Assembly: GCF_038051945.1 (NCBI RefSeq)
Contig: NZ_CP150302.1
Span: 4,030,001-4,094,000, forward strand
Direction of reading: 5' to 3'
DNA: 64,000 bases
Source of the DNA: Paenibacillus sp. FSL H3-0469
GTDB taxonomy: Bacteria > Bacillota > Bacilli > Paenibacillales > Paenibacillaceae
The translations under genes were made by a program, and so were the position numbers. Below the pieces are notes generated by a model. The model did not search any database. It worked only from the letters and a program-made list of their open reading frames with translations, and was not told the origin of the DNA. Below, in pieces: positions 55,101-62,690 of the stretch; the stretch's first letter is position 1, and each line of letters starts with the position of its first letter.

Positions 55101-55186
55101 TCACAGGACTTCATCTTTATTTTCATCTCCGTGCGTATATCCGTGCCTATCTCCGTACTTATCTCCGTTCTTGTCTCCGGTCTCAT
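52109..55186 (-). CDS. Fused GH65 disaccharide phosphorylase and beta-phosphoglucomutase
   Basis: A 1025-residue fusion. Residues about 30-790 are a family 65 glycoside phosphorylase: SVFALGNGYIGMRGNFEEGY, the YFWDTEMYMLPFF segment, catalytic acid Glu in TGPDEYTAIVNNNAYTN, and a phosphate-binding region near HDSSLSPCIHS. Residues about 800-1025 are a HAD-type beta-phosphoglucomutase with nucleophile Asp in VIFDLDGVITDS and VGLASAS and GVEDAAAGV. Together they would turn maltose-, trehalose- or kojibiose-type disaccharide plus phosphate into glucose and glucose 6-phosphate. The N-terminus carries a four-residue repeat (RTEI STEI GTDI RTEM). AGGAG precedes ATG 55186; ATG 55114 is an alternative. 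Confidence 0.88.
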   Translation of the reverse strand: MRPETRTEISTEIGTDIRTEMKIKMKSCEHPAALYPYREWSIEEEHYEDEYNQRSESVFALGNGYIGMRGNFEEGYHGNAGTSVAGNYLNGFFDSEPVVYPEGAFGYPSRNQAMLNVSDARIIRLSIEGHEFRLDQGKLHRYKRRLDMRSGMLHRELEWESPAGHRVLLVIRRMVNLTHKHLAAIDYAVTALNFSGTLKFDSVVDGEIRRPEATDDPRLGAGSALPSLLLEDTGYDEVSGDLWMKQRTRHTRFALLTAVSHALQAKSGRGMGHQLTAQRISVCYAAAVRSGETVTLTKYITYHTSRDYGEEELPGRSAAALALAKELGFTGLAGEQQAYLDRFWAQTDVEISGDPALQQGIRFNAYQLLQSVGRDGATNIGAKGLTGEGYEGHYFWDTEMYMLPFFTFTQPGIARALLDFRYATLGKARERAAVMSQKGALYPWRTIDGEENSAYFPAGTAQAHINADIAYGLKQYVQATGDIDFLVSRGAEILFETSRFWADLGHYNPARGGAFCIDAVTGPDEYTAIVNNNAYTNLMVQDQLQYAYETALLLQRDYPADYERLRQAIGLSVEEAEGWRDAAAGMFIPFDEGLGIYAQDDTFLSKQKWDFEHTPADKYPLLLHYHPLVIYRHQVLKQADLIMALFLLGDKFSLADKLRNYHYYEPLTTHDSSLSPCIHSIMSAEIGDLAGAYRYFGRTVRMDLDDINHNAKDGLHMAAMAGSWMSIVNGFGGMRLAQGELSFAPVLPEQWESYRFKVTVGGKLLDIFVEREAVVYTLLEGTTLEIRHKKQPLRLLPQEPVRISLAHRLEAVIFDLDGVITDSAEAHYLAWQALADELGILFSREKNERLKGVSRMESLEIVLEGSGLAKLPEAGKLRLAEKKNDHYRQMIGRITPADLLPGIRELLDSLHGRGIAVGLASASLNAPLILERLGAARWFQAVADPAVLRKGKPDPEIFLQAAEQLGVPPGNCIGVEDAAAGVAAIRAAGMKAVGIGAAGQLGAADLVLPSTAELDAVKLLELFAR

Positions 55187-55234
55187 CTTCGTATTCTCCT
55201 CCCGATTGCCGACTTCTCTTGTCCCAGCCGCAGA

Positions 55235-56326
55235 TCAGCCCTTGACTGAGCCGCCCATCAGCCCCCGGACGAAATACTTTTGCAGCAGGAAGAAGATCGC
55301 CAGCGGCATCAGCATCGAGATAAAGGCGGCCGAGGTCAGCAGATGCCAGTCATTGCCGCGGGAGCCGACCAGATCGGCGATCTTCATCGACATGACCTGC
55401 ACCGACGGCTGGTTGCCGATGAAGATCAGCGACACCAGATAATCATTCCATACCCAGAGGAACTGGAAGATCCCGATGGAAGCGAGTGCAGGTACGGAGA
55501 GCGGCAGAATCAGTCTGCTGAAAATAGTAAAGTGGCTCGCGCCGTCAATAAAAGCTGATTCAAACAGATCCTTCGGCAGCTGGCTGATGAAGTTATACAT
55601 AAAGTACGTAACCAGCGGCAGTCCGAAGGCCGTATGTGCCAGCCAGATTCCAAGATAACTGCCGTTCAGCCCAAGCGCCGTGTAATCCTTGAGTACCGGA
55701 ATTAGTGCAACCTGAATCGGAATGACCAGCATCGCAATAATGATGACGAACAGTGTCTTCCGTCCCGGAAAGCGCAGCCAGGCGAAGGCATATGCGGCAA
55801 AAGAGGCGATCAGCACCGGAATCACCGTCGCCGGAACAGCAATCGTCAGTGTATTCCAGAACGCCTGCGACAATCCGCTCCCCTTCTGCACCGTCTCGCT
55901 GCCATCCGCTTCCTTGAGTGTGTACTCCTTGCCGGATAGCACATTCTTGTAGTTGTCGAGCGTGAGGTCAGGCAGTGCTTGCCAGCCCTGCTCCTGCATA
56001 TTAACCGTGCGTGCCCGGCGGTTCTCCCACATCAGCCGGCTGTCATCCGCCTTCACACCTGCCTTGAGCTGTTCATCCGTATAGGTCTTGCCGTTCACCT
56101 CAATCGGCCCCCGCAGATCCACCTCCTTGGAGAGCTGCACCGTCTCGCCCGCTTTCCATTCCTGATGGGGGAACACCTTCCACCAGCCCGTCTGCAAAAT
56201 ATCCGCTGCGGGACGGAAGGAGGAAGCGAAGAGTCCGAACGTCGGCAGAATCCAGAGGAAACAGATGACGCCCAAAATCAGATTGACGGCTGTTTTGCTG
56301 CCCTTTTTTTTCTTGGTGCCAACCAT
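55235..56326 (-). CDS. Sugar ABC permease, MalG-type
   Basis: A 363-residue permease, longer than usual because of an extracytoplasmic insert of about 120 residues after the first helix (WWKVFPHQEW through TLDNYKNVLSG). The ATPase-coupling motif is ESAFIDGASHFTIFSRLILPLSVPA. It forms the channel with the upstream MalF-type gene, overlapping by one base (TAATG). No ATPase gene is present, so a shared MsmX-like ATPase encoded elsewhere is probably used, as is common in Firmicutes. Confidence 0.9.
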   Translation of the reverse strand: MVGTKKKKGSKTAVNLILGVICFLWILPTFGLFASSFRPAADILQTGWWKVFPHQEWKAGETVQLSKEVDLRGPIEVNGKTYTDEQLKAGVKADDSRLMWENRRARTVNMQEQGWQALPDLTLDNYKNVLSGKEYTLKEADGSETVQKGSGLSQAFWNTLTIAVPATVIPVLIASFAAYAFAWLRFPGRKTLFVIIIAMLVIPIQVALIPVLKDYTALGLNGSYLGIWLAHTAFGLPLVTYFMYNFISQLPKDLFESAFIDGASHFTIFSRLILPLSVPALASIGIFQFLWVWNDYLVSLIFIGNQPSVQVMSMKIADLVGSRGNDWHLLTSAAFISMLMPLAIFFLLQKYFVRGLMGGSVKG

Positions 56327-57441
56327 TAGAATCCCCCCTGCTTGCGGAACTGCCGCAGATTAATAAGAATAACAGGCAATACCGCGATCAGGAGCACGAT
56401 AGCCAGCGTAGAGCCGTAGCCGAAGTTACGGTACATGAAGAACTGCCGGTAGAACTGCGTCGCTACAACTTCTGTATCGTATTGACCTCCTGTCATCACC
56501 ATGACAACGTCAAATATTTTCAGCGTAAAGACAATAATCGTGGTGGTTACCGTCAGAATTGTTGTGGAGATGTAAGGAATCATGATGCCAAAAAAGATCT
56601 TCACCTCACCCGCACCATCCACCCGTGCAGCCTCCAGAATATCCTCGGGCACTCCTTTGATGGCTGCGGAGAAAATGACCATCGCAAACCCCGTCTGCAT
56701 CCAGATCAGAATGATAATAAGGAAGAAATTATTCCACGGCTGCAGCATACTCGTCCAGGCCTGCGGTTCACCGCCGAAATAGGTGACAATCGCATTCAAT
56801 AGTCCAATCTGCTCATCGCCCGGCTGATAATAATAGACGAACTTCCAGATGACCCCGGCGGCAACAAAGGAAATAGCCATCGGCATGAAAATAATAGATT
56901 TGGCGATCCGCTCATAGCTGCTCCGGTCGGCAAGAATGGCAATCAGCAGCCCGAAGCAGACACAGGCCAGCGTGCCCACGAACACCCAGAGCAGGTTGTT
57001 GCGCAGAGCCGTAGCCATCAGACGGTCGCTGAAGATCGCGGCGTAATTGCTGAGTCCGACGAACTTCTCGGAGGACGCGTTGAAGAAGCTTAAGTACAGC
57101 GTCCGCAGGGCAGGCAGAATCAGCAGCCATCCGAGAATAAGGACCGCCGGTCCGACAAAAACATAAGGCAGCACCTTCCTGCGGACATGCTCCGGGTACT
57201 GCTCCACTGCCCAGGTCAAGGTGTAATAGATCAGATATACGCCCAGCACGCCCCACAACACTGCGAGCACCGCAGTCAGCAGCGGATGAAGCGTTGAATC
57301 GCGGAAAAACAGGAAAATCAGCCCGTTGACCACAATATTCGCAAGCAAGACGCCCAGCGACAGCAGCACTGCCCTGCCGCTGATTCTCTGACTGGCCTGC
57401 GCTCCGGCGGCACCCGGCTCCGGCCTTATTTGTGCATCCAT
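56326..57441 (-). CDS. Sugar ABC permease, MalF-type
   Basis: About 371 residues, with extra N-terminal helices (residues about 25-90) before the usual six-helix core; coupling motif EAARVDGAGEVKIFFGIMIPYIS. ATG 57441 has GGAGG seven bases upstream; the extension to 57501 is not supported. It is the middle gene of binding protein-MalF-MalG-phosphorylase. Confidence 0.9.
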   Translation of the reverse strand: MDAQIRPEPGAAGAQASQRISGRAVLLSLGVLLANIVVNGLIFLFFRDSTLHPLLTAVLAVLWGVLGVYLIYYTLTWAVEQYPEHVRRKVLPYVFVGPAVLILGWLLILPALRTLYLSFFNASSEKFVGLSNYAAIFSDRLMATALRNNLLWVFVGTLACVCFGLLIAILADRSSYERIAKSIIFMPMAISFVAAGVIWKFVYYYQPGDEQIGLLNAIVTYFGGEPQAWTSMLQPWNNFFLIIILIWMQTGFAMVIFSAAIKGVPEDILEAARVDGAGEVKIFFGIMIPYISTTILTVTTTIIVFTLKIFDVVMVMTGGQYDTEVVATQFYRQFFMYRNFGYGSTLAIVLLIAVLPVILINLRQFRKQGGF

Positions 57442-57577
57442 ATCGGTTCCTCCTATAGGCTCTGTTGGAGCAGAGCCTTCTTCATAAGCACCCGTTAACA
57501 CCAGTTAAGGGGCAGGCCTGATTGTTCAAGACCGCCCCTTCAACCTCTTGGCGTCTAATTCCGCGCTTGCCTGGTCC

Positions 57578-59020
57578 TTAGTTCTTCCAGCCTGACTGAA
57601 TCTGCTCCAGGGCCTGATCCAGCGTAGCAGTTCCGCTCACATAGTCAGTCATGCCTTTCCAGAAGGTACCTGCACCCACCTTACCCGGCATCAGGTCCGA
57701 GCCATCGAAGCGCAGAGTCGAGGCATCCTGTACCAGCTTCGCCATCCGGCGGTCGGATTCGGACTGGTACCAGTCCAGAGAAGCATCATTCATTGGGGCA
57801 ATGACGCCGCCGGATTGCACCCAGCTTTTGATCGATTCGCCAGTGGTGAAGAATTCCATTACCGCGCGTACCTCCGGTCGGTCATTGAACATGGCGTAGA
57901 TGTCGCCTGCCACCAGAACCGGCTTGCCGTACTGCTCATCAATCGGCGGGAGATAGAACCAGTCATAGTCTGTATCCACCTTGGCCGTTTCCGGGAAGAA
58001 GCTGGTAATGAAGTTCCCCATCAGGTTGAACCAGGCTTTGGGCGGGTTCTCGAACATCGGCTTCGGAGCATCACCGAAGGCAGTAGTGACAATGGATTTA
58101 GCACCGCCGTAGACATAATCCTTGTTCAGCCAGATCTTGGACATTACTTCCACCGCGTTCTTCACTTCAGGCGAAGTGAACGGCAGCTCCCCGCTTACCC
58201 ACTTGTCATAATTCTCAGGCGTCGTAGTCCGCAGCATGATGTTCTCTACCCAGTCGGTTGCCGCCCAGCCGGTTGCCGCGCCGCTCTCGATACCGATTGC
58301 CCAGGCCGGATCACCGTCTTTGGCGATTTGCTCCGTCAGAGCCATCATTTCATCCCAAGTCTGCGGAACCGTATATCCCGCTTCGTCAAATTGTTTCTTC
58401 GGATACCAGACCAGGCTCTTCACATTGCTGCGGTTCCAGATCCCGGCCATAATCTTGCCATTCTTGCCGTCCATGGTGGACATATCCAGCCAGCTCTTAT
58501 TGTAATTGGCCGTCAGCTTCGCCTGATCCAGCACCCCGGTCAGATCGATAACCTTGCCGGTCTTAGCAATAGAGGCCAGCAGGCCCGGCTGCGGGAAGTC
58601 CGCGATATCCGGCGCATTGCCGCCATCGACCCGGATATTAATCGTGGCTTCGAATTCCTTGGAGCCTTCGTATTGAATATCAATGCCGGTTTTCTCTTCG
58701 AATTCCTTAATACTGCTCTCGAACTTCACCTGGTCCGCATCGACAAACGGTCCGAACATCGTGACCTTCGTGCCTTTGTATTCACCCTTCATCGCCAAGT
58801 CCAACGGGCTGCCTGCCGCAGCGGGATTTGGGCTATCTGTTGATGCTGCGTTGTTATCTGCCGAAGGTGCTGCTGTCGGCGCTTCTGTAGCCGCCGGGGC
58901 CTGCGTTGGTGCAGCGTTGTTGTTGCCGCCGCAGCCGCTGAGCATCATGGTGAAGGATAGACACAGCACCATCGCAAGTGACAGTTTACGTGCTGGAGCT
59001 TTCTTCATTGTTTCATACAT
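57578..59020 (-). CDS. Extracellular sugar-binding lipoprotein (alpha-glucoside type)
   Basis: A 480-residue ABC binding protein. Signal peptide with lipobox TMMLSGCGGNN (Cys about 30), then a Pro/Ala/Thr-rich linker (about 35-75), then a family 1 solute-binding domain (KVTMFGPFVDADQVKFESSIKEF, AGIWNRSNVKSLVWYPKK). The long AglE-like form suggests alpha-glucosides. GGGGAT precedes the ATG. It is the first gene of the operon; a cre-like site and a LacI operator lie upstream. Confidence 0.9.
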   Translation of the reverse strand: MYETMKKAPARKLSLAMVLCLSFTMMLSGCGGNNNAAPTQAPAATEAPTAAPSADNNAASTDSPNPAAAGSPLDLAMKGEYKGTKVTMFGPFVDADQVKFESSIKEFEEKTGIDIQYEGSKEFEATINIRVDGGNAPDIADFPQPGLLASIAKTGKVIDLTGVLDQAKLTANYNKSWLDMSTMDGKNGKIMAGIWNRSNVKSLVWYPKKQFDEAGYTVPQTWDEMMALTEQIAKDGDPAWAIGIESGAATGWAATDWVENIMLRTTTPENYDKWVSGELPFTSPEVKNAVEVMSKIWLNKDYVYGGAKSIVTTAFGDAPKPMFENPPKAWFNLMGNFITSFFPETAKVDTDYDWFYLPPIDEQYGKPVLVAGDIYAMFNDRPEVRAVMEFFTTGESIKSWVQSGGVIAPMNDASLDWYQSESDRRMAKLVQDASTLRFDGSDLMPGKVGAGTFWKGMTDYVSGTATLDQALEQIQSGWKN

Positions 59021-59181
59021 CCCCTTTAATTGTTTTTAGAGACTGCATCAAGCCAGCTTCATTACCGGAACCCCTTCCGGCAGCGCAGCAACTCACCCCC
59101 TTATCGAAATTCACGGACACCAGGCACCCACACTCATTAACACCGCTAATTCAAACGTACATTATCCATATCCCACTATAA

Positions 59182-59195
59182 TGTATGCGCTTCCA
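59182..59195. promoter_or_regulatory. Possible cre site and promoter of the alpha-glucoside operon
   Basis: TGGAAGCGCATACA on the minus strand matches the CcpA cre consensus with two mismatches and directly abuts a TATAGT -10-like element (about 59181-59176). This would put the sugar operon under carbon catabolite repression. The -35 is weak. Confidence 0.4.
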
Positions 59196-59286
59196 ATATT
59201 GCGTTAGTACCTTCTGCTGCGGGTTCGTTTCCTGAAACAATTCCTGAACCGGCTCCCGAAACGATTCGCTCGCATTCCTGTAACCC

Positions 59287-59314
59287 GCCACTCTGAAAAG
59301 CTTTTCAGAATGGC
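59287..59314. promoter_or_regulatory. LacI-type operator upstream of the alpha-glucoside operon
   Basis: The palindrome CTGAAAAGCTTTTCAG (59293-59308) extends with one mismatch to 28 bases. Its core GAAAAGCTTTTC recurs exactly at 60456-60467 next to the lacI promoter, so both are probable sites for that repressor. It is about 110 bases upstream of the putative -10. Because it lies just after the lacI gene it may also act as a terminator stem. Confidence 0.6.
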
Positions 59315-59374
59315 CCAAAGAAACCGTGCTGCCCTATCCCAGGCAGCCGTGCTCCAGCCCGCCGGAACTATATT

Positions 59375-60382
59375 TCACTTCTCGCGCGAGGATTCTCTTA
59401 CGATTAGCTTATGTTCCATCTTCTCTTTCATGACAGCCACCTTGCCCGTGGTCAACAATTCATGCAGCTTCTCGGCCGCCCGGTATCCCAGCTGATAGAT
59501 AGGCTGTGCAATTGTTGTCAGCTTCGGAATGAACATCCCCGACATCCGCAGATTATCGAAGCCGATGACCGACACCTGACCGGGAACCAGAATATTGCGG
59601 TCCTTTAAGTAAGAGATCGTTCCCATAGCGAACTCGTCCGCTACACAGAATACTGCGGTTAGCTCCGGATATTCAGTGAACAGCTCGTGCGTTGCCTGAT
59701 AAGCCTGCTCAAAGCGGTGGTTGGCGTACTTGATTTTCCCGATATTACGCTCCAGCCCCGATTCGCTCAAGGCTCTCACGAACCCCGCCATCCGCGGTGG
59801 CCCAGACACCGAATTATCATGATTGAAGCCGATCATCCCGATCTCCCGGTGCCCCAGCTCAATCAGGAATTTCACAGCATCATACGCCGCCTTCTCATCA
59901 TCCACCTCCACCGACGCTACCTCGTACTCATCGGAATGGGAGGAGACCAGCACGAATGGAATTCTGCAGTCCACCAGCTTCTCATAATACTCAGGGTGTA
60001 GAATATCACTGGCGAACACAACACCATCCACCTGCTTCTCATGAAAAGTATCCATATAGGACAGTGTCCGCTCCTTGTCACGGTCTGTATTGCAGATCAT
60101 CAGACTGTATCCGAGCTTAATGCAGGCATCTTGCATTCCCCGGATCACCCCTGCGAAATACAGGTTCTCAATATCGGGAATGAGCAGCCCGAGGGTGAAT
60201 GACTTCCTGTAAATTAGCCCCCGTGCAAATGCATTAGGCTGATACTTGAGCGCTTCTATCGCTTCAATGACCCGGCTTCGCTTGCTCTCCACTACCGTAT
60301 CCGGCGCATTCATTACACGGGACACGGTGCTGATGGATACTCCGGCCATCTTGGCGACATCTCTGATTGTTGGCTTCATCAT
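59375..60382 (-). CDS. LacI-family repressor of the alpha-glucoside operon
   Basis: A 335-residue regulator. Helix-turn-helix PTIRDVAKMAGVSISTVSRV, hinge YQPNAFARGLIYRK, and ligand domain with FTLGLLIPDIENLYFAGV and FCVADEFAMG. It lies immediately upstream of the ABC/phosphorylase operon. Matching palindromes (GAAAAGCTTTTC) before that operon and before its own gene suggest that it represses both. A GCTGCC/GGCAGC hairpin at about 59328-59348 may be its terminator. Confidence 0.9.
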   Translation of the reverse strand: MMKPTIRDVAKMAGVSISTVSRVMNAPDTVVESKRSRVIEAIEALKYQPNAFARGLIYRKSFTLGLLIPDIENLYFAGVIRGMQDACIKLGYSLMICNTDRDKERTLSYMDTFHEKQVDGVVFASDILHPEYYEKLVDCRIPFVLVSSHSDEYEVASVEVDDEKAAYDAVKFLIELGHREIGMIGFNHDNSVSGPPRMAGFVRALSESGLERNIGKIKYANHRFEQAYQATHELFTEYPELTAVFCVADEFAMGTISYLKDRNILVPGQVSVIGFDNLRMSGMFIPKLTTIAQPIYQLGYRAAEKLHELLTTGKVAVMKEKMEHKLIVRESSREK

Positions 60383-60455
60383 CTGACTTCCTTCTTATTC
60401 TTTTAACCCGAAACGTATGCCCTCCTTATCAGGATTGGCCTGGCCGCTTAAGTTA

Positions 60456-60502
60456 GAAAAGCTTTTCAAAGCGATTATAGCAAGGCTTCCTAAAATTGGC
60501 AA
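60456..60502 (-). promoter_or_regulatory. lacI promoter with autoregulatory operator
   Basis: On the minus strand TTGCCA (60502-60497), 17 bases, TATAAT (60479-60474). The palindrome GAAAAGCTTTTC (60456-60467) covers the expected transcription start, so repressor binding would block the promoter. The remainder of 60383-60691 contains no other gene. Confidence 0.75.
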
Positions 60503-60691
60503 GCAAATTGTTATGCGCTTACATCTTGTACTTTTCTTCTCTCATAGTCCCCTCATAATCCCCGCTCCGCCATGCCGCTTACTTAAAGTGTGTAAATTAT
60601 ATTATTTCATGTTATAATTGGCGGGTATATTGATTCATGGCTGCAAATAAGGCTACTGATGCTGTAGGCATCTACTATAGGAGGGATTCAT

Positions 60692-61702
60692 GTGAAGCAA
60701 TTGCACGACATACCATTCTCCGTACTGGATTTAGCCCCTATCCGGGAGGGCGGAACGGCGGCGGATTCTTTTCATAACACCCTTGATTTGGCCCGTCATG
60801 CTGAGAAATGGGGGTATAACCGTTACTGGCTGGCAGAGCATCATAATATGACCGGCATTGCCAGCTCCGCTACCTCCGTTGTTATCGGACATGTGGCGGC
60901 CGGAACTAATACCATCCGCGTAGGTTCAGGAGGCATCATGCTCTCCAACCATGCACCACTGGTGATTGCCGAGCAATTCGGCACACTGGAGTCCCTGTAT
61001 CCGGGACGGATTGATCTGGGTCTGGGCAGAGCCCCCGGCTCCGACCAGGCAGCCGCCAGAGCACTGCGCCGCAGCCTCGGCAGCGATGGCAGTGAATTCC
61101 CTGAGCAGCTAAGTGAGCTGCGGGCTTATTTCGACCCCGAAGGATCAGGCTCCCGGCCAGCCGGTGTCCGCGCCGTGCCCGGTGAAGGACTGAACATCCC
61201 GATCTGGCTGCTGGGCTCCAGCGGCTTCAGCGCCCAGCTTGCGGGCCAGCTGGGTCTGCCTTTTTCTTTTGCCAGCCACTTTGCACCGGATTATCTGCTG
61301 CCGGCCCTGCATCTGTACCGCACCAGCTTCAAGCCTTCAGCTGTACTCGACAAGCCTTATGTTATGGTGGGCTTGGGAATTACGGCTGCGGATACGGTAG
61401 AGGAAGCGCGCAGACTTGCCACTTCCCAGCAGCAGCAATTCCTTAACATTATCCGTGGCCGCACCGGCAAGCTCCAGCCGCCTGTAGACAGTCTGGACGG
61501 AATCTGGACCTCCCAGGAGAAGGCGCTGCTTATGAGCAAACAGCAATACTCCATTGCGGGCGACCAGGCCCTGATTAAGGAACGACTGCTGCAGATTCAG
61601 GAAGAGACGGATGCGGATGAGTGGATTATCGCCTCACAGATCTATGACCACTCTGCACGCTTGCACTCATATGAGCTTGTGGCCGACTTGTTGAAGAAGT
61701 AA
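60692..61702 (+). CDS. Luciferase-like (LLM-class) flavin oxidoreductase
   Basis: A 336-residue flavin-dependent monooxygenase of the bacterial-luciferase group. It opens with [14 protein letters not shown] and has the characteristic [17 protein letters not shown], the segment [14 protein letters not shown], and [15 protein letters not shown]. It corresponds to the large, mostly uncharacterised YwcH/YhbW-type group. It starts with GTG 60692 behind AGGAGGGATTCAT. It stands alone, divergent from the lacI gene. Confidence 0.9.
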   Translation: MKQLHDIPFSVLDLAPIREGGTAADSFHNTLDLARHAEKWGYNRYWLAEHHNMTGIASSATSVVIGHVAAGTNTIRVGSGGIMLSNHAPLVIAEQFGTLESLYPGRIDLGLGRAPGSDQAAARALRRSLGSDGSEFPEQLSELRAYFDPEGSGSRPAGVRAVPGEGLNIPIWLLGSSGFSAQLAGQLGLPFSFASHFAPDYLLPALHLYRTSFKPSAVLDKPYVMVGLGITAADTVEEARRLATSQQQQFLNIIRGRTGKLQPPVDSLDGIWTSQEKALLMSKQQYSIAGDQALIKERLLQIQEETDADEWIIASQIYDHSARLHSYELVADLLKK

Positions 61703-61709
61703 TAAGGCT

Positions 61710-61743
61710 GTAGTAACTCATCCGAGTTTAAAGTGTGGATAAG
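61710..61743. repeat. Direct repeat, left copy
   Basis: GTAGTAACTCATCCGAGTTTAAAGTGTGGA-like sequence of about 30 bases, repeated with a few changes at 62071-62105. The two copies bracket the TAACGGAC array. Confidence 0.55.
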
Positions 61744-61794
61744 CTTGTAAAACTCAGGGGTTCGTGTAATGAAACCCTATCATCCCAAAAAATC

Positions 61795-61986
61795 TAACGG
61801 ACCGAAGAGACCCTATTCCCACGAGAATGCCACCTTTTGCAGCGTAACGGACTCAGGCGACCTTATCGTCTTTCTGCGAGACATTTGGAGCTGAATTGCA
61901 GGGGATAAGGTCCTCGCAGTCCGTTAATCGCCCAAGTGACGACTTTCTCCCCGGATAAGAGCACCTCAGTCCGTTACGCTAAGCCA
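61795..61986. repeat. TAACGGAC...CTTATC array: two direct and two inverted copies
   Basis: TAACGGACYG/TC followed by a purine-rich spacer and CTAT/CTTATC occurs at 61795 and 61855 (60 apart). Inverted copies GATAAGG...GTCCGTTA end at 61926 and 61986 (60 apart). The array is mirror-symmetric around about 61890. Confidence 0.85.
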
Positions 61987-62070
61987 AACGCCCCTAAAGA
62001 ACAACCCCCGCTTGGAAAAGATGTAATTGATGGGGAATTGCTTCTGCTCCACTATTTTAAATCTGATGGG

Positions 62071-62105
62071 GTAGTGAACTCATTCGATTTTAAAGTGTGA
62101 GAATT
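62071..62105. repeat. Direct repeat, right copy
   Basis: Second copy of the about 30-base repeat (GTAGTGAACTCATTCGATTT...), 361 bases from the first. No coding sequence lies between them. Confidence 0.55.
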
Positions 62106-62176
62106 ACTTCAACTAATGGCTTGCTGAGTTTCATTCTGATGGCCTACTAATCTGATTACTGGCCAGTCTTTATATT

Positions 62177-62234
62177 TAGCCCATTTAACTACCTGTGGAG
62201 TACTCCATTGGGGTAGCTAAGTGGGCTATTTTAG
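62177..62234 (+). terminator. Long inverted repeat, terminator-like
   Basis: TAGCCCATTTAACTACC and GGGGTAGCTAAGTGGGCTA pair around the central palindrome TGGAGTACTCCA; TTTTAG follows. It is a long imperfect stem of about 24 base pairs, 475 bases after the monooxygenase. It could be a terminator or the remnant of a small mobile element. Confidence 0.5.
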
Positions 62235-62450
62235 TATGCAGCAAAAAACAAAAGTGTTCGGTGCGGAAATTACTGAGCCGAACCCTCCCAGCCTTAATCG
62301 TTCTTTATAAAATACAAAAATAATTAATATACGTAGAAATAACGAGTTAAATGCAGTAAACGTTAAATAATCGTCGTTAATTTATAGTAAACAGCCGAAT
62401 TTATTTACTTACAGGATCTTTTCCTGTTTTTCTTTATGCCCATTTAAGAT

Positions 62451-62552
62451 TATACTGTAATCAGTATTCGTTATAACGAACAATAATGCATTCTTACCAT
62501 TCAGGCTCGTTCACGCCCGTTCAGGTCCACTCAGACCCGTTCAAGTTCGTTC
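62451..62552 (+). promoter_or_regulatory. Control region with TATACT box, palindrome and 10-bp phased repeats
   Basis: TATACT (62451-62456) is a plausible -10 with a poor -35. The perfect palindrome TTCGTTATAACGAA (62467-62480) would cover the transcription start. Five direct 10-base units of TCAGGCTCGT type follow at 62501-62550, in helical phase. They precede the surface-protein/sortase genes and look like regulator-binding sites. Confidence 0.5.
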
Positions 62553-62690
62553 TAACTTTATACTATCGCCATGATATTTAGTAGTTCTTCAAGAAACCAC
62601 TTTATTCGACAAACTATGATTTAGAAGCGCGAACCGGGGCGGATTGTGGCTGGTGGCTGCCGGAGGTCCGCACAGGAAGGGGCGGGGAGA

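Noticed and set aside
62177..62228. Insertion sequence terminal repeat
   Set aside because: No transposase fragment or target duplication was found; listed only as a terminator-like inverted repeat.
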